In this document: piece by piece, positions 23,219 to 33,536 of the stretch
Position numbering within the stretch: position 1 is the stretch's first letter
Layout: each line of letters starts with the position of its first letter
Assembly: GCA_964019055.1 (NCBI GenBank)
Contig: OZ025215.1
Location: forward strand, 2,629,001 to 2,693,000
Source: Anthopleura xanthogrammica
Lineage: Eukaryota; Cnidaria; Anthozoa; Actiniaria; Actiniidae
Length of the DNA: 64,000 bases
Direction: 5' to 3'
Notes under the pieces: model-generated
What the model was told of the DNA's origin: nothing
Seen by the model: the letters and a program-made list of their open reading frames with translations, nothing else
Databases searched by the model: none
Made by a program: the position numbers and the translations under genes

Positions 23219-23834
23219 GAGAGGAGTCATCAGCTTGCACACGTGGTCTCTTCGACCACAGAAAACTTAACATACCAACCTACTCACAGATCATGACCTT
23301 AACTGTTTTGTAAGCAATTCCAAGACCTGCAAATCATTTTGGACTTGTTGAGACTATGGTGAAGAACAACTGAATGTAATATTGATATTTGAATAACTTG
23401 AAATGCACCTGACAAGGCCTAAATATGAGGCTATTCTCATCATTACGAAAAATATTGAAGAAACTGGCTTAGTATTACTATCAGGTGATACCGTGACCGT
23501 GACGGTATTGTGACCGGCCATATCATTTTCATTGGCTTAGCATTGTTTCGCGCGCTGTGATTGGTTGAGTTTGTGTAATGAACTCAGTACCGTGACAGCC
23601 AACTAAGTCCTACGAAATCTATTCTAAATCACACCACTGTAAAAAAAGGACTGGAAAACAAAAGTGTGATATTTATTCGCAGTATATTCACAACATATTT
23701 ACGATTATTTACGCCATTGAGCTAAAAAAATAAATTATTAATGATTCTGTATATCGTTACACAGGTTAGAAATAAAATTCACTTTACAAATGAATAGTCT
23801 TGATCGGTACGTTTGTGAAAGCCTAGTGGCTCCC
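23219..23834. repeat. 3' flank shared with PAN/fibrinogen-like copy 3
   Basis: After the stop codon, about 600 bases match the sequence after copy 3 (30785-31425). Landmarks shared in order are GAGAGAGGAGTCATCA, ACTTGTTGAGACTATGG, GACAAGGCCTAAATA, a GACCGTG segment, TATTTATTCGCAGTAT, ATATCGTTACACA and CGTNTGTGAAAGCCTAG. The duplication unit therefore included the 3' UTR and intergenic DNA. Confidence 0.7.
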
Positions 23835-24025
23835 TTACTGCGATTCTCAATATTCTGCGAACTCTGTAGTTGCGAGTTGCCCGTTGGAATTTTGGTTTTT
23901 CACTGCCGCCAGTCAAAAATTTCAAAGGTACCGACTTATTAGTTTTGATTGACGGCAGCGAAAAACGAATTTAACAACAAGCCGTTGGAATGTCTGAGTT
24001 CGCAGAATATTGAGAATCGCAGTAA
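23835..24025. mobile_element. Palindromic MITE, family with GCGATTCTCAATATTCTGCG ends, copy a
   Basis: TTACTGCGATTCTCAATATT at 23835 pairs with its reverse complement ending at 24025. The arms include GCGAACTC. The interior contains GTTTTTCACTGCCGCCAGTC and TTGATTGACGGCAGCG. Further copies lie at 39134, about 40110 and 41240. Confidence 0.7.
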
Positions 24026-24294
24026 TCTATATAAAGAACATTAACCAAAGTTTGCTGTTAAAGTGTTAATCTTACTGATTGTGTTTATTGCCCCTTGTAG
24101 GGTGTTCTAAACGCAGCTGAGTTCAAAGAACAAAACAATAAAATGCTACTCTCATGACGATTGAAATTCATTTCTTTGTCCTCTGATTTGAAGTGCATTG
24201 GGGATAGCTGCAAGAGGTATATTCTGAGGTAATTTAATGGGTTTCAAAGTCACGCTATGTAATCTCGAGAAACTAATTACCGAATGATGCTTAA

Positions 24295-26607
24295 AAGTGC
24301 CCCTAACCCCCTGATACAGTACTTTCAGTATTGATTCTACATGAAGTGAATAGTTGAATGGTGAAATATTTCTTCGTTTGAGTGTTGCACCTAAGCCCTG
24401 ATACAATACCTTCTGTATTGATTCTACATGAAGTGAATAGTTGAATGGTGAAATGTTTCTTCGTTTGAGTGTTGCACCTAACCCCCTGATACAGTACTTT
24501 CAGTATTGATTCTACATGAAGTGACTAGTTGAATGGTGAAATGTTTCTTCGTTTGAGTGTTGCCCCTAACCCCCTGATACAGTACTTTCAGTATTGATTC
24601 TACATGAAGTGAATAGTTGTGACTGGAAGCAATGAGGTGGCACCCAATAGCGTCACAAGGAAGATTTTTTTGATAATATGAAATATGTACTATTTATGTC
24701 ATAAAATGATAGATATCGATACGAAATAACGTAATTACAACTTTTGTTGTTTATGTGATAAGTAATTTGCATTATACATAGCTATAATTAATAATAACCG
24801 CGTGGGGCCTGGTAATTACTCAGCATGCTATTCTTTTCAGACGGTGAAATTTACTATTTAAACATGAAATACTTATAAGATATTTATCACAAATGAATTT
24901 CATATGTTCACATGTAATGAGATCAATTACAAATTAATAAAAGTTTAAATTTCACATAATGTTTAACGCTTTTCTTAAGTTGTTATATTTTGTCAGATGG
25001 ATATGCATATTATTATTTTTTACAGCGATATTGTATTCAATTTGTATATAATATTGGAGATATGCTTTGAAGCCTTTTAAAATCAGCTGACAACACATAC
25101 TTCTTGCTCTATAAATATAGGATTTATAGATAAGAAGGACAAAATTGACTAATGTAGAAAATTTAAAACATAAACAAGGCCCTATTATAATATATAATAA
25201 TATAATATAATATATGATAATATATTATAATATATAATAATATATTATAATATAATATAATAATATATGTTTCTTTTTAACAAGTTATCGAGTCATGTAG
25301 TTGCTATTCAATATTCACAAAATTTCAAGCCCTTATGAAGCAGCAACAAAAAATCTAAAGTAACCTTTTTGAATTAAAAAAACAGGAGTAAGCACACATC
25401 CGATAAAAAAAACTTTGATTTCTAGAGACAAAACATCCCGATTTCTTTCAAAAAAGCAGCAAAGAACTTGTTTACCATAGATAAGATATCGTGGACTTAC
25501 ATTTTTGTAAAATATTCTTTGCTCTTCTGAAAAATAGCCTTAACAGTCCCTTACATTTTTTTGCACAAAGCTATAACATATGCAAATGAGATTTCGCGTG
25601 TCGAAAATAAGTCAGCAAACTTCCAACTACAATTATACATTTACCTTTAGAGCTAGACTAGTAGATTTGGTAGCATTATATCAATCAATTAAACGACAAA
25701 TGCATCCTAAAGTGATATAGAAATCAAGGCTTTGTAACTAGAAGAAATACCCTAAATACGAAATGTTGACAAAAAATTATTGTATGTTTTGTACGTGTCG
25801 AATTTACAAACAGAAAACTTCAATTGTACACTGTTCCCGATCATTAAGGTCGATCAGCATCAAATCTACACCAAAATGTCTGGAATAAAGTATAATTTAT
25901 ATTCTATGGAAATTTTACGATTTATAGATCAGTTTTCATAACTTATTTTGAATAAATATAAGTGGTATTAGAAATATACGCTACATGGTTACACAAAGTC
26001 GTGAGAAAGAAAATCATCAAAATCAAATGTATTCGAATCTCCTTTACTGATTTACTTCGACTACTGTATAGCTATGTGGCATATATACGGACTGATAATC
26101 GTATCTTGTGGTAAAAGACCGCTATTTAGGTGCAATTTTACAATACGCGCTAATGTTAGTAATAAATGTGACGGGTTACATGCAAATTCGCACTGCGCTT
26201 CATTTCTATTTATTAACATTTAATATAGAAATTATACAGATCTAACTATATTCTTTTACCTATAGTAAAACATATCCTCCTGCTTCACCATAAATAGAAA
26301 AAATCGTATTTTAGAAGCGTGTTGCTGCTAATAATAAATATTTATCTTGAACAAATTGCCGAATTTGGTATGCGTTTCACGTCATTGCTTCCAGTCTTGT
26401 ATGGTGAAATATTTCTTCGTTTGAGTGTTGCACCTAAGCCATGATACAATACCTTCTGTATTGATTCTACATGAAGTGAATGAATAGTTGAATGGTGAAA
26501 TATTTCTTCGTTTGAGTGTTGCACCTAAGCCCTGATACAATACCTTCTGTATTGATTCTACATGAAGTGAATAGTTGAATGGTGAAATATTTCTTCGTTT
26601 GAGTGTT
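24295..26607. repeat. 87-bp minisatellite split by a transposon
   Basis: Units of about 87 bp run from GATTCTACATGAAGTGAATA through GGTGAAAT(A/G)TTTCTTCGTTTGAGTG to CCTGATACA and TGTATT. About 3.5 units lie at 24295-24620 and 2.5 at 26401-26607. Units differ by a few bases. The frame seen on the minus strand follows from the 87-bp period (29 codons) and is not a gene. Confidence 0.75.
24621..26396. mobile_element. 1.8-kb AT-rich element inserted in the minisatellite, TTGT duplication
   Basis: GACTGGAAGCAATGA at 24621 pairs with TCATTGCTTCCAGTC ending at 26396. TTGT flanks both ends (24617-24620 and 26397-26400), and the array unit resumes on the far side. No gene is seen inside. A run of ATAATATATAAT-type repeats lies at 25190-25268. 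Confidence 0.65.
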
Positions 26608-26610
26608 GTG

Positions 26611-27060
26611 TCCTTTAAGTTATGAAGGTTTATAATTTTGACTCCGACGTCACACTGGTAATTGATTTATCTTAACCTGTAATACTAAACACAGGCTATT
26701 ATCAGCGATCAGCTGATCTGCAGTTTGATCCGAAATTTTGCCAAACTTTGAAAAGTTTTGAACTTCCATTCTAAAAACTCGGCAAAAACTTCCTTTTCTC
26801 AAGCTCTTTCTTAATTAACGTCATTAATTAACGTGACGGGTCACCTGCGGTGTAAAATGATTTATCTTAACCTGTAATACTAAACACAGGCCATAATAAG
26901 ACGCCAAATTTTCATTAAACATTGTGTAACCATGAGTATGATAATGATACTTTTTAAATATGTTTTGCTTGAACAAGTTAGAATTTGTATTTCTAATGAA
27001 GACCAATATGACCGTCACGTCACATGCAGTCAAACGGTTAAACTTCTATAACTTAAAGAA
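26611..27060. mobile_element. 450-bp element with TTTAAGTTAT ends
   Basis: TCCTTTAAGTTATGAAGGTTTA at each end (with changes in the right copy, whose reverse complement begins TTCTTTAAGTTATAGAAG) bounds 26611-27060. The interior segment GATCAGCTGATCTGCAGTTT to TTAATTAACGTCATT (about 26707-26826) is repeated at 29442-29632. ATTTATCTTAACCTGTAATA also occurs twice inside (26662 and 26860). Confidence 0.5.
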
Positions 27061-27181
27061 GCAACACTGAAAGTATTGTATCATGGTTTAGATGCATGCT
27101 CTTCAATGCCTCCCATTCGTACTTGCGCTGTCTTGCAATTTCGATGCTTTCACTAGAACGTTATTATTTAACAATAACCAA

Positions 27182-27361
27182 CCCCTTTTCCTCCTCCTTC
27201 TCCTCCTTCTGATTATTTTTCTCCTTGTTGTTCTTCTTGTTTTTCTCCTTCTTCTTGTTCTTCTTCTTCTCATTCTTGTTCTTCTTGTTCTTGTTCTTGT
27301 TCTTGTTCTTGTTCTTCTTCTTCTTCTTCTTCTTCTTCTTCTTCTTCTTCTTCTTCTTCTT

Positions 27362-27391
<30 letters not shown>
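27182..27391. repeat. CTT/TTC microsatellite
   Basis: Pyrimidine-rich trinucleotide run, variable at first (CTC, GTT, CTT mixed), then a pure CTT run from about 27313 to 27390. The long Leu, Phe and Lys frames over it are repeat artefacts. Confidence 0.95.
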
Positions 27392-27392
<1 letters not shown>

Positions 27393-27591
27393 GGATATAG
27401 AGGATGCATCGTGGAATGAAGGGCAGGATCAGTATAGTCTGTAGTTGGTTTACTAACCGCTGTTAGGCTGTCAATTCTAGAAAAATTAGGAGGTTATACG
27501 AGGCTTGGAAAAATCGGTTATCGAACTTCAGATCAATGAGTTCGTTCGTGATTTGGCTTTCCCCTTTCCTTCCCTCTTTCATTCCCTCCGG

Positions 27592-27593
<2 letters not shown>

Positions 27594-27638
<45 letters not shown>

Positions 27639-27642
27639 TTTT
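27594..27642. repeat. CTTT microsatellite
   Basis: About twelve TTTC units. Confidence 0.9.
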
Positions 27643-28338
27643 CTGTTTCATATCGTATACGTATATTACCTGCTAAATAATCAGTTAGGAAATCATATAA
27701 CCATTTTATATTCTTTCATATTCGATGTTTTCATTTTTAAGTGTAAAAGCAAAACCAGTACACCATAGACTTTTTTTTTAACTTTATATTAAATTTCATG
27801 TTTTCTAATATCCACTTAGATCTATATTGATCCACCGCAAACATACCGACAAATTTGTTGTTCGTCGGTGGCGTTTGCAACACTATCATATTTTCATTCT
27901 TACAAGAAATTTGAAATAACATCTCCTAAAACTCCTCAAACTTTATTTGTAAACAGCACCCAGCCTTAAGTTGCTGTTAATTGTAGTGTTGCAGTCAGGA
28001 GGGCTCCGTTCAAATTTCAAAACAAATTGACGAGTTATTTGTAGCTGATTACATCGAAATGAATAGTTGTAATGCTCTATTACACCTGCTCTCATGTCAT
28101 CTCATCTTAATTGCCTACTGAGATATTGTATTCTGGAGATAATTAAAATGTTATGATTAGAAGAGAAGAAAAAGCAATCTAATGACACTGCGGAGATCGA
28201 AAATATCTTTTAAATTACTTGTAAATGCTATTTATAATCACAGTTCAACGAAAGCGCAGAGAAAGCACGACACATTCCTCGAAGCGATTCCTTCCGTAGT
28301 CCAGTTCCTGAAAGTTGCCTAAAGGTAGGTGAGTAGAA
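27643..28338. other. Gene-free stretch
   Basis: Nothing recognisable is seen. Frames are short and AT-driven. Confidence 0.4.
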
Positions 28339-28340
28339 TA

Positions 28341-28602
28341 CACGCATCAAGCATTCCGCGCTACTGCTCTAAGCGCATGCTCAGGGGGTTAAAAAGTGGG
28401 ATAATATTTTGTAAAATATGCAATTTTTTGATATATTTGACTCAAAATTCGCTTAACGGTACGTGATCTTGAATATTTAATGAAAATTGTGTTTGACAAG
28501 AAAAATACAACTAAAATATATGTTTTACAAAATATTATCTCACTTTTTAATCCCCTTAGCATGCATGCGCTTAGAGCAGTAGCACGGAATGCTTGATGCG
28601 TG
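28341..28602. mobile_element. 262-bp MITE with TA target duplication, copy 1
   Basis: CACGCATCAAGCATTCCGCG at 28341 pairs with its reverse complement ending at 28602. TA flanks both sides. The arms extend through GCTCTAAGCGCATGCTCAG and TTAAAAAGTGGGATAATATT. The second copy is at 63139-63399. A 2-bp TA duplication is typical of Tc1/mariner-type elements. Confidence 0.75.
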
Positions 28603-28606
28603 TATG

Positions 28607-29050
28607 CCTAAAAGAATTCTGATTGAAATTTATCAACGTTAGCCTTATTGCCTCGCGAATCGAAAAAGCCAAAGCTAGAATATCATTGGGACAATTATTT
28701 TGTTTCGCGTACAATGCAGATAGGACATTAACAGATTCAAAGATAAAAGTATTCGCTATGATACGAAAAAAGGACACATTGCCCATATCATTTGAATCAA
28801 GTTGGCCTTGGCGAGTTTCCATGCACCTTCGCTACGTACTATTTACGGTAGCGTCCTCACAATATAGCTTTTGATCGACTTTGACACTCCTGACAGTCTT
28901 AACAATATCTAGACCTAAATCTATTTTATTACTGACTATACTATTCAAATCGTTGTCAGTGCGCATGCACACTGCGTTTCGAAGACGTGCTTGAAGTAAA
29001 AAAAATGCTGTTACACATTTGAAAACCTTTTCAGATTTCAAACCTTTTGC
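28607..29050 (-). pseudogene. Possible degraded coding remnant with one in-frame TAG
   Basis: Read on the minus strand from 29050 to 28607, one frame stays open for about 145 codons apart from a single TAG near 28825. It runs into the MITE at 28602. I recognise no domain. AT-rich DNA can give open stretches of half this length by chance, and the plus strand is also open for 83 codons here, so this is a weak call. Confidence 0.2.
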
Positions 29051-29429
29051 TAGAAAAATACGTAATATACCTTACAGGTTAAATCCTTATTCCATTTAAA
29101 ATCACCAAATAAGGAATTATTCTCGCCATTGAAAAGAAACACACTCACTAAACTGCCCTCTCAGAGCTAAAATGCTGTTTACTGACTCCATGGATCAAAA
29201 TTTTAAACTAATGACCTGAGGAATTTTTGGAATAAAATTTCGATAGTTTCTTTAAGTTCTTTTAACTTTTTTTTTTTTGGCAGAAATTAGTTGTTCTAAA
29301 ATACCTCTTATAAATTGTCTAGAAAAAATGCCTTGGTCTTTTAAGATATCGGCACAAAAATGCATGATTTTTCTGCGGCAAAGAAAAAAAATTCAGCTGT
29401 CAAATATTAGCCAATCAGCGGGAGGGAAT

Positions 29430-29640
29430 TTGCACCAATCAGCGATCAGCTGATCTGCAGTTTACAATACAATACAATAAACTTTATTTAAAGAGGGTGA
29501 CGCATTAACCCATTTGGTTATCTAACTTACGACCCTCCGAAATTTTGCCAAACTTTGAAAAGTTTTGAACTTCCATTCTAGAAACTCGGCAAAAACTTCC
29601 TTTTCTCAAGCTCTTTCTTAATTAACGTCATTGAGTGACC
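29430..29640. repeat. Repeat of 26707-26826 interrupted by a SINE-like 3' end
   Basis: GATCAGCTGATCTGCAGTTT and the following CCGAAATTTTGCCAAACTTT to TTAATTAACGTCATT match 26707-26826. Here they are separated by about 75 bases starting ACAATACAATACAATAAAC and containing TTTATTTAAAGAGGGTGACG. On the minus strand that insert reads as CACCCTCTTTAAATAAAG followed by a TATTG tail, the look of a SINE 3' end. A related 3' end is at 53858-53896. Confidence 0.5.
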
Positions 29641-29803
29641 AAGAATGAGGTTTAGACTGAATTCAGTACCTTCAAACTGAATTTCATCCTAACTTTTATC
29701 TCATCTTCTATCTCTTATTTAAATTTGATCAGTTGCCGGAATAATAATACATCTTATTAAACTCAGCCCTCACTAATCACTAGATATGTGTTAGGTGTTG
29801 ATC

Positions 29804-30784
29804 ATGATGAAGAAGAGACAGCTGGTGTTTCTCTTTCTGCTGTTCCTTCTCAAGCACAAAGTCACGTACGCTTCCATGTTGACCCAAAGATATACAGAGC
29901 TCAATTTGTACTTGCAAGGATTCAATATTGAATCGTCCAAGACAGACACAGTATTTCAATGTTACCGAAAGTGTGAGGAGAACATACATTGTGCAAGCAT
30001 CAACATGAACCTGATAGACAAGACATGTGAACTGAAATACTCGATCAAGATCAAACACCCGTCGAAGACTGTTAACCAGCAAAATATGATCTACATGCAG
30101 ATACGGGATCACTTCATGCCAGGCTTGGAACCTTACAATCCAATAGTATCCTACAAACACCTCAAGCAGAATCACTACCAGGCAAAGTCAGGTGTTTACT
30201 GGATGAAGTTCAATGAGCCACCCTCTGCGCCATTCCAAGTGTTCTGTGACATGACCACCGATGGAGGAGGCTGGACCCTTGTATACAGCTACACGCTTAC
30301 TCAGTACAGTAACTTTGCTTCCAATGCAAACGCAATCACTCCAATACCAAACTGGCCTGTGTCCAAGTCTTCTGGGACATGGGTGGCACAGTCAACGACA
30401 ACCCCGCTCAGTGAGTCTTCTCGCTCGGCAATGAATTTTTTTCTTTGGAAGAAGATTGGTAACGAGTTTCTTTTCAAGTCTAATATCACTAACTGGGTAG
30501 CCTGTGTAGAAGGAACCGGAAGTCTCGTGAACTGGGTGGGTGGAAGTCTGACCTGTAGAGTTGTCAAGGCTATCACACCAACCTGTACCACTACAGCTCC
30601 AAACATGTTTAACATTTATCTGAATACACCAGCTTTATTTATCAACGCAAATGCAAATCTTTTACTTTATTTGGACGGAAGGACAGACATTTATAGACCT
30701 GTCCATGATCCTTGCGCTACCGGTTCTTTTGCTAATCACGTGACCAATGTAGCCAATCCTGGTGGTGCGATTTACATTCGCTGA
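29804..30784 (+). CDS. Secreted PAN/Apple plus fibrinogen-like domain protein, copy 3
   Basis: 326 residues from the first ATG of an ATGATG pair (29804); starting at 29807 would drop one residue. The signal peptide ends KVTYA. Order and landmarks follow copy 1: PAN-like CYRKC, HCAS and TCELK; then SGVYWMKF and PFQVFCDMTTDGGGW; then the tail ending GGAIYIR. Long segments are nearly identical to copy 1, but the block between PTCTT and VHDPC is largely different and two residues longer. The two cysteines present there in copies 1 and 2 are both absent, and the fibrinogen-like first cysteine (SC in copy 1) is tyrosine here. That leaves nine cysteines, an odd number. Coding sequence is a single exon. 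Function is unknown beyond being secreted and probably ligand-binding. Confidence 0.8.
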   Translation: MMKKRQLVFLFLLFLLKHKVTYASMLTQRYTELNLYLQGFNIESSKTDTVFQCYRKCEENIHCASINMNLIDKTCELKYSIKIKHPSKTVNQQNMIYMQIRDHFMPGLEPYNPIVSYKHLKQNHYQAKSGVYWMKFNEPPSAPFQVFCDMTTDGGGWTLVYSYTLTQYSNFASNANAITPIPNWPVSKSSGTWVAQSTTTPLSESSRSAMNFFLWKKIGNEFLFKSNITNWVACVEGTGSLVNWVGGSLTCRVVKAITPTCTTTAPNMFNIYLNTPALFINANANLLLYLDGRTDIYRPVHDPCATGSFANHVTNVANPGGAIYIR

Positions 30785-31425
30785 GAGAGGAGTCATCATA
30801 CAGATACCTTGCACATGGGGTCTGTTCAACCACAGAAGCCTTAACATATTATCCTACTCACAGAACATGTTTTGTACGCACGGTCTACATATCATTCTGG
30901 ACTTGTTGAGACTATGGTAAAGAACAACTGAATGAAATATTAATATTTGAATAACTTGAAATGCACCTGACAAGGCCTAAATACGAGGCTACGAAAAAAA
31001 TATTTAAGAAAATTAGTTGAGTATCACTATCAAATATCACGATACAGTAATTTTAATTAATTAATTAAAATGCTCTACCGTACGCGTGACCATGACCGTG
31101 CCGTGCTCGAGTGTTTTCATTGGCTGATCAATGATTTCGCGAGCTGTGTGTAATCAAATCTTTAGCGTGACAGCTTTTACAGTCCAACGAAATCTGTTCC
31201 AAATCACATTACTGTAAATTTAAAAAGACTGGAATAACGAAAACCAAATATTTATTCGCAGTATTCTTACGTATACTACATATTTGCGATTCTTAACGGC
31301 ATTGAGCCAAAAAAAAAAAATGTATAATATTATTATGATTCTATATATCGTTACACAAGTTAAAAATAAATTCACTTCACATCTGATTTGTCTTGATTGG
31401 TACGTCTGTGAAAGCCTAGCTAGCT
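30785..31425. repeat. 3' flank shared with truncated copy 2
   Basis: This is the counterpart of 23219-23834, with the same landmarks in the same order and small indels. The similarity fades at about 31425, near AAAGCCTAG. Confidence 0.7.
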
Positions 31426-31545
31426 TGCTTGAGAGTACTTGAATGTAAGGAACGCAAGGACAAAATAAGACAGTTTGGCGATGATAAAAAATAATTATCA
31501 GCTTATAGAATAGTGCCTTAAGGGAAGTATCAAAAGTGAGCTGAA

Positions 31546-31745
31546 AAAAAGAAAAAGAAAAAGAAGAAGGAAAAGAAAAGGAAAAGGAAAAGGAAAAGGA
31601 AAGGAAAGCATGAGAAAAGAAAAGAGAAAAGAAAGAAAGGATGTATCAGTATTGATGGAAAAAAGAAAACTAACGAAAAGGAAAAGGAAAAGGAAAAGGA
31701 AAAGGAAAAGGAAAAGGAAAAGGAAAAGGAAAAGGAAAAGGATAA
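31546..31745. repeat. GGAAAA/GAAAAG microsatellite
   Basis: Two blocks of hexanucleotide GGAAAA (about 31574-31603 and 31678-31741) are joined by purine-rich text. The Lys/Arg-rich plus-strand frame is a repeat artefact. Confidence 0.9.
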
Positions 31746-32037
31746 AGAAACGAAACGAAATTCTCTATAGTCGACATCTCTGTTTTGTTTTGCCCCCTGG
31801 ACGCCCCATAATGCAATTCAAGATGTAAAAGGAATGACTGATACTACGTACAAATTTTAAAAATTAAGTCCTTGTCACTTAACCAGCATGATAGAGCCAG
31901 AGAAAGCCAATATTTTTTTTTTCCTTCATCGGATTCTACGTATTCCCGCGGCATTTCGTTTACGGTTCCTTTTCATTAATTCCGATTCAGGATGGCCGCC
32001 GTATCGTCGAATTAGTCCATCAACCCCTCACTCCCCC

Positions 32038-32148
32038 TCAACCCCTCACTCCCCCTCCCCCCTCCCCCTCCCCCTCCCCCTCCCCCTCCCCCTCCCCCTC
32101 CCCCTCCCCCTCCCCCTCCCCCTCCCCCTCCCCCTCCCTCCTCCCCCC
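32038..32148. repeat. CCCCCT microsatellite
   Basis: About fifteen copies of CCCCCT from 32052. It is strongly strand-biased, with all C on the plus strand. Confidence 0.95.
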
Positions 32149-32377
32149 TCCTTGGGGGTTTCAATAATTGACCTCCCAAACTGATCACTTGAAATCTCAG
32201 TCTACAATCTTCCTCAGTTATGACGCACAAATGTCACAGCGCTGGCCTCAGGCAGTCGGTGTAACAAATTATATTTTCTGTTAATTGAAAGTTCTCCAGT
32301 AGAATTGCGTAGGCAACGATATATCGCTCACCCTCGTGTGCAAATTTGTCTGAACAACTTCCCAATTCATACTAATT

Positions 32378-32535
32378 ATACAATGGTGTCGAGTGGCATA
32401 CCGTGGAATATCCCACGTACGATTCACTTGTAGTTTCTAGAATACACACGAGCCTTTAGGCGAGTGCATGTGTATACGAAGAAAATACAAGTGTCGAGTG
32501 GGATATCCACGGTATGCCACGAGAAACCATCGTAT
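32378..32535. mobile_element. 158-bp foldback MITE
   Basis: ATACAATGGTGTCGAGTGGC at 32378 pairs with the reverse complement ending CGTAT at 32535. The arms share GTGGCATACCGTGGA and ATATCCCAC. Confidence 0.65.
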
Positions 32536-32542
32536 AACCATT

Positions 32543-32688
32543 TCATCCCACACCATAGAAAATACAAATGCGTAGATTCAACGCGCAGTGCATGATGGTG
32601 CATGATGGGAAGGAAGAGTGAAATACCGATGAATGTACAACGGCTTTCCTGCTTTCTGATTGGCTGTATTTTCTATGGTGTGGGATGA
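32543..32688. mobile_element. 146-bp foldback MITE
   Basis: TCATCCCACACCATAGAAAA at 32543 pairs with TTTTCTATGGTGTGGGATGA ending at 32688. It lies only seven bases after the previous foldback. TGCATGATGG is duplicated inside. Confidence 0.65.
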
Positions 32689-33430
32689 GAAAATACATAT
32701 AACTGAGGAATCTTTTAAATATTCAAAAATATATTATGAAAAATACTTTGATTTGTCAGATTCATTCAGTCAAATTTGAAAATTTTTCAAGAGATGAATG
32801 AAAGAAATCAAAATTTCAACGAATTTACGAAATAAACTAAAAGAAAAATATTGTTTCAATGAACAGGGTCTAAATGAACTTTTATAGGATAACATCTGAA
32901 TGAATAACTAATTCTTTTTTAAATTTCTATTGAATTTAATGAGATTTGGTGTATATATATGGGTGATGTTATCATTACCATCACGATAACAATTTTTTTA
33001 CGCGATGAAAAATTGTTCAACATGATGATAACGATTGCGTAGATGAACACAAAACCGCTATGGTGAATGAGTATCGAAAAACTAATGCGGGAAGGAAACG
33101 CTAGTTTAGACAAATATTTGCACTGAAACATGGCAGATTGATATCCTAGAAAATAATATTTTAGCATTTTTTGGAATAGTGCAAATTCATCAAAGTATCA
33201 TTTGAGTATTTCCTTCCATAGAGTTCAAATGCTGGTAAAATATTTAAAAAAGAGAAAGAGCCTTCAAATATAACATTAAAAGTTTTTGGTAATTAAGTAT
33301 CCAATTGATTTGAATCCAAGAAAAGAGTAAATATGAAAGGAATATAAAAGGAATATTGTTCGCTGGGCAGGAAACAAGGGAAGCGCCCACTGACAAGCAG
33401 GTGAATTTGATTTCTAAAACAACCACCTGT
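32689..33430. other. Gene-free AT-rich stretch upstream of Rab3
   Basis: Nothing recognisable apart from general AT-richness. It may hold distal regulatory sequence of the Rab3 gene. Confidence 0.3.
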
Positions 33431-33536
33431 GATTGGTTAAAATACAATAGCTATTGTATTTACCGGATGGTGATTGGTCAATGAGGAAGGTTAGTGGTTG
33501 TGACCCAGGATTCATTCTAGGCGTTCTCGAATCAAG
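33431..33536 (+). promoter_or_regulatory. Probable Rab3 promoter region
   Basis: Two ATTGG (inverted CCAAT) boxes lie at about 33432 and 33473. Between them is a perfect 20-bp palindrome AATACAATAGCTATTGTATT (33441-33460). The Rab3 ATG follows at 33537 in AAGATGG. No TATA box is placed sensibly. Promoter function is inferred from position and CCAAT boxes only. Confidence 0.4.

Noticed and set aside
27092..27419. Poly-Leu, poly-Phe and poly-Lys frames
   Set aside because: They lie on the CTT microsatellite.
31610..31828. Lys/Arg-rich frame resembling a nuclear protein
   Set aside because: It is a translation of the GGAAAA microsatellite.
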